Part shown: in pieces, positions 1-8,172 of the stretch | Position numbering within the stretch: position 1 is the stretch's first letter | Layout: each line of letters begins with the position of its first letter | Assembly: GCF_000429945.1 (NCBI RefSeq) | Contig: NZ_AUCV01000054.1 | Location: 1-36,858 of the forward strand | Reading direction: 5' to 3' | DNA from: Desulfogranum japonicum DSM 18378 | Lineage (GTDB): Bacteria; Desulfobacterota; Desulfobulbia; Desulfobulbales; Desulfobulbaceae | Length of the DNA: 36,858 nt | Notes under the pieces: generated by a model | The model's input: the letters and a program-made list of their open reading frames with translations, nothing else | What the model was told of the DNA's origin: nothing | The model's database searches: none | Program-made: the position numbers and the translations under genes

Positions 1-112
1 AAAGACGCAAAAATCTTTTGTCAGAACACTGCTACGCATGGTCGCGTAGGGGAACCGGGATCGGCGATGTGATAATTTCCAGGAAACTTTAGTAAGACAT
101 ATAGCACTGAAT

Positions 113-295
113 TTACTCAAGCAGGAAAAAACTGCCAAAGTCGGCACTCAAATCAAACGTCAGAAAGCTGGGTGGGACAATAATTATCTTGCTAAGGTAT
201 TGTTTGGCTGACATTACCCATGCGATTGCCCTGGACACGAAATAAACGCCAATGAGAAATTCACCGGCTTGTCCGGTGTAATGGCTGATTGGCAT
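113..295 (-). pseudogene. Decayed fragment, possibly the N-terminus of a PD-(D/E)XK endonuclease-like protein
   Basis: The minus-strand frame opens with MPISHYTGQAGEFLIG and then contains IAWVMSA and IIIVPP. From memory this resembles the start of small endonuclease-like proteins, which begin TG-x-AGE(F/Y) and follow with a short beta-strand core. The frame stops after 60 residues without a complete catalytic core, so it can only be a relic. It begins 15 bases after the XRE-like remnant on the same strand, an order expected of a regulator-endonuclease pair. The assignment rests on motif memory only, and a chance ORF is possible. Confidence 0.3.
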
Positions 296-310
296 TCTTT
301 CTGAGCCTAC

Positions 311-577
311 TCACATTCTCCCATCAACATCCTGTTTTTTCTTGTCAAATGGGTCTTGGACCATTCCCTCCACCCTTTTTTTGATAACCATCGCGTCGAT
401 TATTTTAATAATCGTTTCTTGATCATCATTATCAAAGTTTTCTAATGCTTGGAGACGATCTGCCGATTGCACGGTTATTGTCCATTTTTCCCAAACCAAC
501 AAGAAAAGCGATATCTTGTTCCAAATATTGCCGGTTATTCTCAGGGCAGCACAACAGCAAAGCAAGTAAGACCCCAA
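311..577 (-). pseudogene. Remnant of an XRE-family (HTH) transcriptional regulator, C-terminal part
   Basis: Residues 38-75 of this minus-strand frame (ADRLQALENFDNDDQETI followed by IKIIDAMVIKKRVEGM) match the C-terminal helix typical of HipB/XRE-type regulators, where a stretch like 'L-x-x-L-x-x-(D/E)-(D/E)-(R/Q)-E-x-I-x-x-(I/L)-I-D' follows the DNA-binding domain. The helix-turn-helix itself is absent: the first 35 residues are Cys/Leu-rich and unlike a repressor. The gene therefore looks 5'-truncated. It is followed on the same strand by the endonuclease-like fragment at 113-295. Confidence is modest because only the C-terminal helix supports it. Confidence 0.38.
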
Positions 578-626
578 AAGTAACCATCTTGGATTCGATT
601 CAGATGGGTAAAAAAGGTGTTCTGCT

Positions 627-693
627 GGTGCGTATGACGCACCCTACAGTCCGAGGCATGCGAAAGACAAAGGTAGGGTGCGCCCTACGCACC
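627..693. repeat. Palindromic intergenic repeat (GTAGGGTGCG type)
   Basis: Two 21-base arms, 627-647 and 673-693, are near-perfect inverted copies of each other. The first contains GACGCACCCTAC and the second GTAGGGTGCG, separated by a 25-base loop. Folded, the element forms a long GC-rich hairpin. Repeats with this GTAGGGTGCGT core are widespread between genes in unrelated bacteria and behave as non-autonomous repeats. It lies between the decayed left-end genes and the 3' end of the RNA methyltransferase gene, so it could also act as a terminator. Confidence 0.6.
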
Positions 694-793
694 GTGTAAA
701 AAAGCCTGGCTGAATTTCACTGGTAATCACAGATCTAAATAGCAAAGACCATAGAATAAATTTCCATAATTCCGCGTGGTGACGGCTCATCAA

Positions 794-1348
794 CTATGTA
801 TTCAGGGAGGTCATATATTTCTGCGCAGCATCATACAGAATCACACTTGCGGCAGTGGCAACATTCAACGAATTGACCATACCATAAATTGGCAGATGCA
901 CTGAAAAATCCACCATGTCCAAGGCCTCGCTGCTCACGCCCAGGGTTTCGTTGCCCAATACAAACAGTGTTGGATAAGCGTAGGTTGTTTCTGTGTAGAG
1001 TTGACTTTTCTTGGTAAGCTCCACCGCCACTATCTGGTACCCTTGTTTCCTGCACGTATCCAACTGCTCACAGGTTGAAGAAAAAGGAGTGATCGGTACC
1101 CAGTTCTGGGCTCCCCTTGCCATCTTCCGAGCCCTTTTGCCCTCAGGAGAGGGGCCATTTGCAGGAATATGAAGGCGCTCAACCATCAGTGCTTCAGCAA
1201 TACGGATGATCGATCCCAAATTATGCCCGCCATTAATGGTATCCAACAGAATTGATATGGGATTTCGCTGTAACTTGCGGTATTCATCCCTGTCATACTT
1301 CTTCTGACGTAACTGGTCTGTTGATAATTGATAATCTATTTCAAACAT
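794..1348 (-). CDS. TrmH/SpoU-family RNA 2'-O-methyltransferase
   Basis: A 184-residue protein with the three signature motifs of the SpoU (SPOUT) class. Motif 1 is N-x-GSIIRIAEA (about residues 43-53), with the catalytic-type Arg. Motif 2 is LFVLGNETLGVS, which forms the trefoil-knot SAM site. Motif 3 is MVNSLNVATAASVILYDA near the C-terminus. The family transfers a methyl group from S-adenosylmethionine to ribose 2'-OH of tRNA or rRNA. No N-terminal RNA-binding extension is visible, so this is the short catalytic-domain-only form, and the target RNA cannot be inferred. No strong ribosome binding site precedes the start. It is a single-gene unit downstream of ppnP on the same strand with a 218-base gap. 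Confidence 0.88.
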   Translation of the reverse strand: MFEIDYQLSTDQLRQKKYDRDEYRKLQRNPISILLDTINGGHNLGSIIRIAEALMVERLHIPANGPSPEGKRARKMARGAQNWVPITPFSSTCEQLDTCRKQGYQIVAVELTKKSQLYTETTYAYPTLFVLGNETLGVSSEALDMVDFSVHLPIYGMVNSLNVATAASVILYDAAQKYMTSLNT

Positions 1349-1566
1349 GCGCTATTCGTGACACAATCATAAAGACAAAAACGGACAACCAAACTGTTTG
1401 GTGCAAACAGGTGTTCTTTTTCCGGCTATGAGGCATACCATCTCCAAACGACGGATACTCTTGCTATGCAGTATGTTCGGAGCATACTGCCTGCCCCATT
1501 TGTGATACCGTTATCTGTGGCAGAAAGATTCCCATAACAAGAATCTCTCTGCACACACATCTGTTT

Positions 1567-1881
1567 TTACTCTGCGATATAACTGCAACAGTAATCGGTA
1601 ATTTTCTTTACCTTTAACTCAAACGAACTATTGGCTGGCACTTCAAAACTTGAACCACCCTGAAAACGTTGCCAGGACTCACCAGGCAGGAGCACATCCA
1701 GATCGCCAGAAGTAATCTCCATAATCTCTTTTGCTTCGGTTCCAAAAGTATATTCCCCCGGCAACATGATACCCAGAGTCTTTTTCGTACCATCTTCAAA
1801 CAGAATCACACGACTGGTAACCTTACCGTCAAAATACATATTGGCTTCTTTAACCACTGATACATTATCAAACTGAGACAT
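1567..1881 (-). CDS. ppnP: Pyrimidine/purine nucleoside phosphorylase PpnP
   Basis: The 104-residue protein matches the PpnP (YaiE, formerly DUF1255) family in length and in its small cupin pattern. It starts with [21 protein letters not shown]-type sequence, carries the [18 protein letters not shown] segment, and has the LPGESW and [11 protein letters not shown] turns near the C-terminus. The family phosphorolyses several nucleosides to free base and ribose-1-phosphate in the cytoplasm. AAGGAAG lies just upstream of the ATG and supports the start. The gene stands alone, with a divergent small hypothetical gene on the other side. Confidence 0.9.
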   Translation of the reverse strand: MSQFDNVSVVKEANMYFDGKVTSRVILFEDGTKKTLGIMLPGEYTFGTEAKEIMEITSGDLDVLLPGESWQRFQGGSSFEVPANSSFELKVKKITDYCCSYIAE

Positions 1882-2212
1882 ATTCTTCCTTTCCGTTTAT
1901 ATTTGTTGTATTGCTACCGCGTCTATAAACACACAGCCCTGATTTCTCATATACACGTAGCATTTCAGCGGCACGGGAATGGGTCTACCAAATCCCCACC
2001 CGGTACGGTTGAAACAATTGACAATAGAAACAGTCTATAGCCACTCATTGCTGGTTGCCGCAACAATATTCGAGCACTACACAAGGCAAATTTGTCTTCT
2101 TTGGCCTTTGCGCGTAATATCAAGAACTCGTATACTATTTTTTGGGCAGTTATTATTTCCAGGTCCTGAGGTTTGGCTAGCAGATGACGTTACAGGCCTT
2201 AAAGGAGTAAAT

Positions 2213-2623
2213 ATGTGTGTGTTACATGTGAGCAGCAAAACAACATCTTTTGCCGCTTTTCTCGAAAATTCACAATTTCCTGCTTATAAAAAACATGAAA
2301 AGGGAGAAGTAAACAAAATCAGATACAAGCCAGTTACGTATCAAGATTACGGCTTTTCATCTGTTGTCAGCAAAGGAGAATGGGATGATCTTGCAGGGCA
2401 AATCTCAGATGCCCACACGTTTCTGCAAAAATATGGACAGGAACTACGCAGTGTGATATCCACACACGAGGACATCGATATACAGCTGGATTTCCCATAT
2501 TCGTGCCGTTTGAATGAACATATCCTTATGCACAGCGATTATCTTCCGCCTGAATTCCTGAAATTGGCAGGTGAATTAGGCATTGGAATTACCCTATCAC
2601 ATTACTATCCGAGCGTGGATTAG
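2213..2623 (+). CDS. Hypothetical protein, DUF4279-like
   Basis: The reading frame is open from 1979, but the start is placed at 2213 because AAAGGAG (2201-2207) sits five bases before this ATG and the residues upstream look non-coding. The resulting 136-residue protein is soluble, with no signal peptide or membrane segment. Its second half (W-x-x-L-x-x-Q-I-x-x-A-x-x-FL, then IQLDFPYS, then YLPPEFLKLAGELGIGITLS) matches the pattern remembered for DUF4279-type proteins, whose function is unknown. The next gene starts 26 bases downstream on the same strand and may be co-transcribed. Confidence 0.6.
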   Translation: MCVLHVSSKTTSFAAFLENSQFPAYKKHEKGEVNKIRYKPVTYQDYGFSSVVSKGEWDDLAGQISDAHTFLQKYGQELRSVISTHEDIDIQLDFPYSCRLNEHILMHSDYLPPEFLKLAGELGIGITLSHYYPSVD

Positions 2624-2649
2624 AAGGAACACAAAAAACAACAACAGAT

Positions 2650-3318
2650 ATGTTTGAAGACGTCATGCTCTTTCTTAAAGAACCAAAACATCTTCTTCTG
2701 GTTCTCGTAAACACACCGTTATATTACCTGTACTATAAACTGATTTTTGGAGATGCACAGAATTTGGCAGAGAGTTTCACCCAATCTTCACAGCTTGATA
2801 TTGTATCCTTTTGCAAAGGCAGTCTTTTGGATGACTGGTGGCATACGGCCAAAAGTATATGTTGGATGCTCTTCTGCTATAAGACCATCGCCCTGGAATA
2901 TTCGTATTTGTTTTGTTAACACTTTTGCACATTACATCATAGCATGAGTAAAGAAAGACTCTTTTTACTGTTTTCACTCTCAACATTTGGTTGTCTGCTG
3001 GGATATTATAACGCGTATAAAGCAACCATTATTCTCTTCTCTTTATGGAGTATCGCGATCCGTTCTCCTGCAACCTACAGCGAAAAAATGTCCTTCAGAC
3101 GAGAAAAAATATCACGAATAGAAATGCTGGATATTCTTGCTAAATTGTCTATGCTCCCTGTTCTTTTGATCGCTTTTATTGAATTGCCTGATGATTACCT
3201 GGAATCCCTGCTATGTAAACCATCATTTTTGGCTGCAGTATGGGTCTTTTTGAATCTCATGAACATTGACATTTATTTCAAACAAAACGTAGCCATTCAA
3301 CGACTTAGAAAAACATGA
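2650..3318 (+). pseudogene. Small membrane protein gene interrupted by an in-frame TAA (or two short membrane proteins)
   Basis: Two open stretches, 2650-2919 (89 residues) and 2944-3318 (124 residues), lie in the same frame. They are separated only by a TAA at 2917-2919 and eight codons. Each holds hydrophobic segments (LLLVLVNTPLYYLYY; LFLLFSLSTFGCLLG; LPVLLIAFIEL). The second ATG has no ribosome binding site, so one roughly 222-codon gene broken by a nonsense mutation is the simplest reading. Two independent proteins cannot be excluded. TAA is not a recoding codon for selenocysteine. No family is recognised. A hairpin terminator follows. Confidence 0.45.
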
Positions 3319-3365
3319 GGGACCCTGGATCAAGGGTCGGCAATTATGTCTGATAAAAACTGAAA

Positions 3366-3388
3366 AGGCAGGGTACTTGCCCCTGCCT
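3366..3388. terminator. Bidirectional intrinsic terminator
   Basis: AGGCAGGG (3366-3373) and CCCTGCCT (3381-3388) form a perfect 8-bp stem with a 7-base loop between convergent genes. On the minus strand the stem runs into TTTT and then a TTTTT tract, which suits termination of the tectonin-like gene. On the plus strand a T-run follows about ten bases later. Confidence 0.6.
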
Positions 3389-3530
3389 GTCGATTGCTCT
3401 TTTTCTCTGGGTATCCTTCCCAGAGGACGTTATCTGCTCATGAATGGTAACAAAGCAGATGCTGTGAAATTTGCTCACCAACTGTTTAAAACACTAAATA
3501 TTGTCGAAAAATTCTGACCAAGGCTCCCGT

Positions 3531-4409
3531 TTACTTCAGGCACCACAATTCCTGATTGTCCGGGTTAATTGCGCACATTCGTGCCCCACCTGCGAATATA
3601 CTACTTGCTGCATTGCCTATCCGTTCCCACTTTTCAGGGGTGCCGGAATATTTATACACACCACTTCCATCCGGAGACAAACCATACAGAGTACCATACG
3701 CATCTACAGTAAATGTTTTCCCTGGCCCCCCAATCCTTGTCCATTTTTGAGAGGTTTTATCAAAACTGTATATATCTTCTGTCTGGGGATTAATGGCAAA
3801 TAAAGCATCTCCACCTGCATAAATCTTTACTGCCGGGCCACCGATTTTCGTCCATTTATCGGGAGTACCCTCGTATTTATACACACCACTTCCATCTGGG
3901 GATACCCCATACAGTTCCTGACGACCTGTTGCAAACATCAGCCCCGGACCACCGATTCTTGTCCACTGCTCTGAGCTGGAATCGAAACTGTAAATATCCC
4001 CTGTCTGGGGATTGGTGGCAAACAGTGCTTTTGATATATAAGAATCAATTCCATATATCTTTAGAGCCGGTCCACCGACTTTCTTCCATTGCCCTGGCGT
4101 TCCTTGATATCCATATACAGCAGATCCGTCAGGAGAAATACCGTATAATCTCCCCCCGGCCACAACAAAGGACTTGCCGGGCCCTCCTATTTTTTCAAAT
4201 GAGAGCGGTATTCCTTTATATGTGAAAATATCTCCGGTGGAAGACTCAACCGCATATTCCAAGGTTCCACTGTCAATCTGTTCATACCCCAGAACCACAT
4301 TGCTCACAGCCCCCCAATGTTTTTCCCAGGCAGCTTGAGCCGATGCAGCACACGTGCAAAGCAACACTACGGTTATCGCGACAATTTTTTCACCTGTGTT
4401 TCGTATCAT
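3531..4409 (-). CDS. Exported tectonin-like beta-propeller protein
   Basis: The 292-residue protein opens with a Sec signal peptide (basic MIRNTGEK, a hydrophobic core, a cleavage-like ASAQA near residue 26). The rest is a run of roughly 45-residue repeats of tectonin type with two alternating halves. One is LYG(I/V/L)SPDGSGVYKY-x-GTP-x-x-W; the other is LFA-x-NPQT-x-DIYSFD followed by WTRIGGPG. Such repeats fold into a beta-propeller and often bind glycans or surface polymers. The two most similar repeat pairs suggest recent internal duplication. GAGGAGG precedes the start. It neighbours another exported propeller protein (RCC1 type) on the same strand, separated by a MITE insertion. The ligand is unknown. 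Confidence 0.78.
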   Translation of the reverse strand: MIRNTGEKIVAITVVLLCTCAASAQAAWEKHWGAVSNVVLGYEQIDSGTLEYAVESSTGDIFTYKGIPLSFEKIGGPGKSFVVAGGRLYGISPDGSAVYGYQGTPGQWKKVGGPALKIYGIDSYISKALFATNPQTGDIYSFDSSSEQWTRIGGPGLMFATGRQELYGVSPDGSGVYKYEGTPDKWTKIGGPAVKIYAGGDALFAINPQTEDIYSFDKTSQKWTRIGGPGKTFTVDAYGTLYGLSPDGSGVYKYSGTPEKWERIGNAASSIFAGGARMCAINPDNQELWCLK

Positions 4410-4447
4410 ACGGCCACCTCCTCATTGCTTACAATTGATCTTTACAA

Positions 4448-4460
4448 GTAACTACTCACA
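4448..4460 (+). repeat. Short dispersed repeat GTAACTACTCA, copy 1
   Basis: The 13-mer GTAACTACTCACA occurs here and, identically, at 17044-17056. A third copy sharing 11 bases lies inverted at 18084-18096. All three lie in intergenic DNA. A nearby AACCAGTTATACATACAAATA (4544-4564) also resembles sequence beside the third copy, so these may be edges of a larger decayed repeat. Confidence 0.4.
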
Positions 4461-4597
4461 GTGCACCTGATCTTTCCGCGATCAGCCTGGCTTACGTATG
4501 ACCTAATGCACACCATCAGCCCGTGTGCCCTCCTTCACCATGTAACCAGTTATACATACAAATAAATTTCAAACTAAAAGCTATGTTCCCGTACTTA

Positions 4598-4755
4598 GGA
4601 TCACGAAAAAATAAATTATCCAATTTTGCTTGTCTCTCAACTCGGTAACCTCGTCGCGTCAATGACTCAATACGGCCAGTATGGAACCATTGACGCGACA
4701 ACGACCAAACCTATATCCTACGCAATTTTTGGATATTTACTATTTTCCGCGCCCC
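4598..4755 (+). mobile_element. MITE-like element, copy A
   Basis: About 158 bp, bounded by GGATCACG on the left and CCGCGCCCC on the right (a degenerate GGGTC(A/G)CGG terminal inverted repeat). It is flanked by a 3-bp direct repeat TTA at 4595-4597 and 4756-4758. The interior is shared with copies B, C and D: GCTTGTCTCTCAACTCGGTA, an inverted pair around ATACGGCCAGTAT, and CAATTTTTGGATAT. There is no transposase, so the element would need to be mobilised in trans. The right-hand TTA is, on the minus strand, the TAA stop codon of the RCC1 gene. Confidence 0.82.
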
Positions 4756-7185
4756 TTACTTTTTTGCGGCGTGTTGAATTGAGGGAAAAAAAAGAGCCCA
4801 TGGAAATCCTGTTCCATTGGTTGCAGCGCCCTTGATCTCTGTGGGATAGTTTCTATTGTCAGTATCTCCAAGTCCCAGTTGACCGTACGTATTTTCACCC
4901 CAGCCATACAGCCTCCCATCTTCCGACAGTGCCAGGGAATGGTTATGTTTTGCTGCCAGAGAACGAAGAGACGGGCCAAAGGCAATAGTGATTGGTGCAG
5001 TTTTATATGATCCTGTAAATGTATCGCCCTGTCCAAGTTGACCTGAGCTGTTTGAGCCCCAGGCTTGTCCCTCTGCCAACAATCCCCTTGTAGCCAACGA
5101 ATGCCCTGCCCCTGCTGCAATGGTGTGAAAAAAGAATCCCACCATTGTAGGCGAATAGCGGTTATCCAAATCTCCAAGACCAAGGCGACCGTACCCATTG
5201 AGCCCCCAACTCCAGAGAAAATTGTCTTGTTTAATAGCCAGACAATGATATCTTCCGGCAGCAATGGTTCTCCATGTTGTATCTGTGCCAATCTGAGTGG
5301 GATCAGTGAGTCCTGTGTTCTCCCCAAAAGTGTTTTGTCCCAGCTGGCCGTACAGATTGTCTCCCCAGGCCCAGAGTGTACCATCGGCTTTCAGAGCAAG
5401 GGAAAAATTTTGACCTGCGCTAACGGCGACCCAGTTTTTTTCAGTACCTATTTGTTCAAAATTAGCCATAATCTGTTGATTGTTCACAAACACATATCCC
5501 CACCACCAAAGACTGCCGTCACTTTGTATGCCAAGATAATGAGATTGTCCTGCAGCCACAGCAGACCACTGTGTTCCCGTTTGAGGTTCAGTCGGAGTAA
5601 CGCTGTAATTTCCCCAGGACCAGAGAGTACCGTCAGAGCGAATTCCAAAAGAAGTGTAAACTCCGGCCGCAACCCTCTCCCAGTCTGAATCAACCCCAAC
5701 CTGCCTGGGTGTTAAGCTTTTAAAATTTCCTGCTGCAGGGCCTAATCCCAATTGGCCGTACGTGTTGTCTCCCCAGGCCCAGAGCGTACCGCCGGAATGT
5801 ACTGCAAGGGAATGCCGATCGCCTGTGGCCATGGTTTTCCATCCCGCAGATGCATCCTGAACCGAGATCCTGCCAAATGTTCGCCGGATGCTGGAGCTAT
5901 CAAAACCTTCAGATGCTAAATAGAATCCATCTGCACCTCCTCCCATGGCCACTGTAGGATACTCTGCTCCCCACACCGTCAACGAAGAAAGATTGTCCAG
6001 AAATTCAGCAAAACCGGTACCATGCCCTGTCAAATTTCCAGAAGAATCGGAAGTCAGGATAATCTGACGACCGACAGTATAAAATGTACCATTACTGTCA
6101 ACGACCCAGGCTGCAAAGCAATCGTTTCCATTTGCTGTACAGCTGACATCTGCGATATCGTACACGTTCATGCTCACCCCACTAAGAACATCTCTGTACA
6201 CAGTGGTTGGCGTATTCCAGCCGCCCGGGTAATAGCGAACATGTAAATCGCCCGCATTGATATGCCTGTTGGTTACCCAGGTAATCATGTAATATTGAGC
6301 GCCTTTGGAAAAAGCTACGGCAGGAAACTGATGTATTCCCGCCAGCGGCGTGCCGTTATCAGACAGACTGAGGAGTCGCACACTGGCAGGATTTTTTTCA
6401 AAAACACCTTCTGCCTGTACTCCTGGCACGGTAACCCCGTATATTTTTTCCGTATCATCATAGACAATCATAAATTCATCGCGGACACTGTTGTATGCAA
6501 TATCCGGATGGGTGCTGGCTGTCATGGAACTTGAACGAAGGAGAAGATTTTGCCACGATATTGCACCATCTATACTGATGCGAAGACCGGCTATGTAAGG
6601 GTAAGCAGTAGCATCATCAATGATCATGATGACCTGAAAATCTTTATTGGTTGGGCTGTAAACAATACGAGGTGATTTTTCGCCTGCAGCTAAACAGAAG
6701 CCAGGCCCTGAGGGACATTCGTGCATATCTTCAGCAACAACAAAAGGGGTCAGGGTATCAGCAGGACCACACCAGGGAACAAATCTCCCGTAAATATCCC
6801 AGGACAAAGCAGTATACGCTCCAGTGGGATCATAGGACCAGACAACCAGATAACGATCAAAGACGGGATCGTAAGCTACATCCGGCTGTTCACAGCTATG
6901 AGGAAGATTTGCTATGACATAGTTTGCAATATACCTGCCTGCAGAGGAAAAACGTGCAGCATGGATTTGCTGCACGCCAAGAGTGAGAACACTGTGGCTG
7001 TACTGATACACCACCAGGTATTCATCGTGCTTACTGTTGTATGCAACCCTTGGCTTTCCGGGTATATCTCCCGGCAGGCCTGCAGTGAGCGAAACAGATG
7101 GATTGAACTGCAAGGCTGCAAAGGAGTTTTGGCTCGCCACCACCACCGTCACCACCACAATAAAAATGAAAAAAAAGCATCTCAT
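4756..7185 (-). CDS. Exported RCC1-repeat protein
   Basis: The start is placed at 7185 (MRCFFFIFI...), ten codons inside the longest frame, because AGAGG lies six bases upstream and a typical signal peptide then begins at the start codon, with a cleavage-like NSFA near residue 23. The 809-residue product has an N-terminal half of repeats such as VAYNSKHDEYLVVYQ and VAYDPVFDRYLVVW, suggestive of a beta-propeller. The C-terminal half (from about residue 440) holds seven or so RCC1 repeats of the type 'W-x-x-(V/I)AAG-x-x-HSLA(L/I)-x-x-DG-x-LWAWG-x-N-x-YGQLG(L/Q)G'. Exported bacterial RCC1 proteins are usually surface or adhesion-related; a precise role cannot be given. The stop codon coincides with the target duplication of MITE copy A. 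Confidence 0.82.
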   Translation of the reverse strand: MRCFFFIFIVVVTVVVASQNSFAALQFNPSVSLTAGLPGDIPGKPRVAYNSKHDEYLVVYQYSHSVLTLGVQQIHAARFSSAGRYIANYVIANLPHSCEQPDVAYDPVFDRYLVVWSYDPTGAYTALSWDIYGRFVPWCGPADTLTPFVVAEDMHECPSGPGFCLAAGEKSPRIVYSPTNKDFQVIMIIDDATAYPYIAGLRISIDGAISWQNLLLRSSSMTASTHPDIAYNSVRDEFMIVYDDTEKIYGVTVPGVQAEGVFEKNPASVRLLSLSDNGTPLAGIHQFPAVAFSKGAQYYMITWVTNRHINAGDLHVRYYPGGWNTPTTVYRDVLSGVSMNVYDIADVSCTANGNDCFAAWVVDSNGTFYTVGRQIILTSDSSGNLTGHGTGFAEFLDNLSSLTVWGAEYPTVAMGGGADGFYLASEGFDSSSIRRTFGRISVQDASAGWKTMATGDRHSLAVHSGGTLWAWGDNTYGQLGLGPAAGNFKSLTPRQVGVDSDWERVAAGVYTSFGIRSDGTLWSWGNYSVTPTEPQTGTQWSAVAAGQSHYLGIQSDGSLWWWGYVFVNNQQIMANFEQIGTEKNWVAVSAGQNFSLALKADGTLWAWGDNLYGQLGQNTFGENTGLTDPTQIGTDTTWRTIAAGRYHCLAIKQDNFLWSWGLNGYGRLGLGDLDNRYSPTMVGFFFHTIAAGAGHSLATRGLLAEGQAWGSNSSGQLGQGDTFTGSYKTAPITIAFGPSLRSLAAKHNHSLALSEDGRLYGWGENTYGQLGLGDTDNRNYPTEIKGAATNGTGFPWALFFPSIQHAAKK

Positions 7186-7302
7186 ACATATCCTCTTGCC
7201 AGGAGTTACAGGCACTGTTTATACGAAAAATCGGCATCACCGAAAACTACAGTGGAGTCAATTATCAATTTGCTCTGCCGTCATTCGTATTGCAGTGGCA
7301 AA

Positions 7303-7337
7303 GGGTCACGGAAAAGACAACTTATTTTCCGCGACCC
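7303..7337 (+). mobile_element. Collapsed MITE, copy E (terminal repeats only)
   Basis: GGGTCACGGAAAA and TTTTCCGCGACCC, the two tips of the MITE family, lie within 35 bp with only a few bases between them. AAA flanks both sides (7300-7302 and 7338-7340), consistent with the 3-bp target duplication of the full copies. The whole interior has been lost. It lies in the 327-base gap between the RCC1 gene and the response regulator, where nothing else is recognisable. Confidence 0.68.
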
Positions 7338-7512
7338 AAAAGCCTTTACACAAACCATATCCCAGTTATAAATAAAGAAGTCAATACGGACTATTACGTA
7401 AAAAAGAGGTGAGGTACTACGTAGATTACAAACGAGACAATTGATCAAGAAGCAAATAATCGTGCAAACACAAGGTCTTTAGAGGATATCCACATATATG
7501 GACCAGCACTGG

Positions 7513-8172
7513 CTACAGGGACACGATGCCTATTTTAACAGCATACCGGGTTAATTCCGCAACTGTGTTGAGCCCAAGTTTTTTTCTTAAATTCTGACGA
7601 TGAATTTCAACGGTACGTTTACTGATATGCAGGGTGTCGGCCATGTATTCACTATTTTTTCCCTCAGCAATCAGCTGAAGAATTTCCATTTCCCTGGACG
7701 ACAGGTCACCTTCTCTGGCCACAGCCTTTTCAGGCGTCATTTCAAGGGCTGAGGTAACCACCACTCCTGTTATTTCCGGGCTGACATAAAAATTTCCACC
7801 ATGCACCTGACGAATGGCAAAGGCCAACTCATCAAAGGCGTTGGTTTTCAGAATATAGCCTGCCACTCCTGCTCTGAACATACCCATGACATAGTGTTTA
7901 TCTGCGTGCATGGAGAGGGTAAGAATTTTTTGTTTGGGTATTTGTCTGATGATTTGGCGAGTTGCTTCAATCCCATTTAACTCCGGCATGGAAATATCCA
8001 TTACGATCACATCAGGTCGCAGCTTCTCGGCAAGAACCAGAGCCTCTCGCCCATTGTCAGCCTGCCCGACAACTTCCAGATCTTTTTCACGTCCTATGGC
8101 TTCTGAGAGGCTATCTAAAAGGAGTTTATGATCATCCACCAGAAGCAGATGAATGGCTGTGTCATTTTTCAT
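7513..8172 (-). CDS. NarL/LuxR-family response regulator
   Basis: The 219-residue protein has a receiver domain (residues 8-125) with the acidic pair DD13-14, phospho-acceptor Asp59 in VIVMDISMPELNG and the conserved Lys in GYILKTN. A LuxR-type DNA-binding domain follows (about 150-215), with LSSREMEILQLIAEGK and ISKRTVEIHRQNLRKKLGL. It is the output partner of the upstream kinase: its ATG overlaps the kinase stop codon by four bases (ATGA), so translation is coupled. Phosphorylation would favour DNA binding. Its targets are not evident; the divergent CODH-like gene is the closest candidate outside the operon. Confidence 0.93.
   Translation of the reverse strand: MKNDTAIHLLLVDDHKLLLDSLSEAIGREKDLEVVGQADNGREALVLAEKLRPDVIVMDISMPELNGIEATRQIIRQIPKQKILTLSMHADKHYVMGMFRAGVAGYILKTNAFDELAFAIRQVHGGNFYVSPEITGVVVTSALEMTPEKAVAREGDLSSREMEILQLIAEGKNSEYMADTLHISKRTVEIHRQNLRKKLGLNTVAELTRYAVKIGIVSL

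Noticed and set aside
1979-2212. Longer start for the DUF4279-like gene
   Set aside because: A strong ribosome binding site directly precedes the ATG at 2213, and the upstream codons look non-coding.
2917-2919. Possible stop-codon recoding in the split membrane gene
   Set aside because: The codon is TAA; selenocysteine and pyrrolysine use TGA and TAG.
4595-4758. MITE copies as a CRISPR or tandem repeat array
   Set aside because: The copies are dispersed, in both orientations, with inverted ends and target duplications, and no regular spacers.
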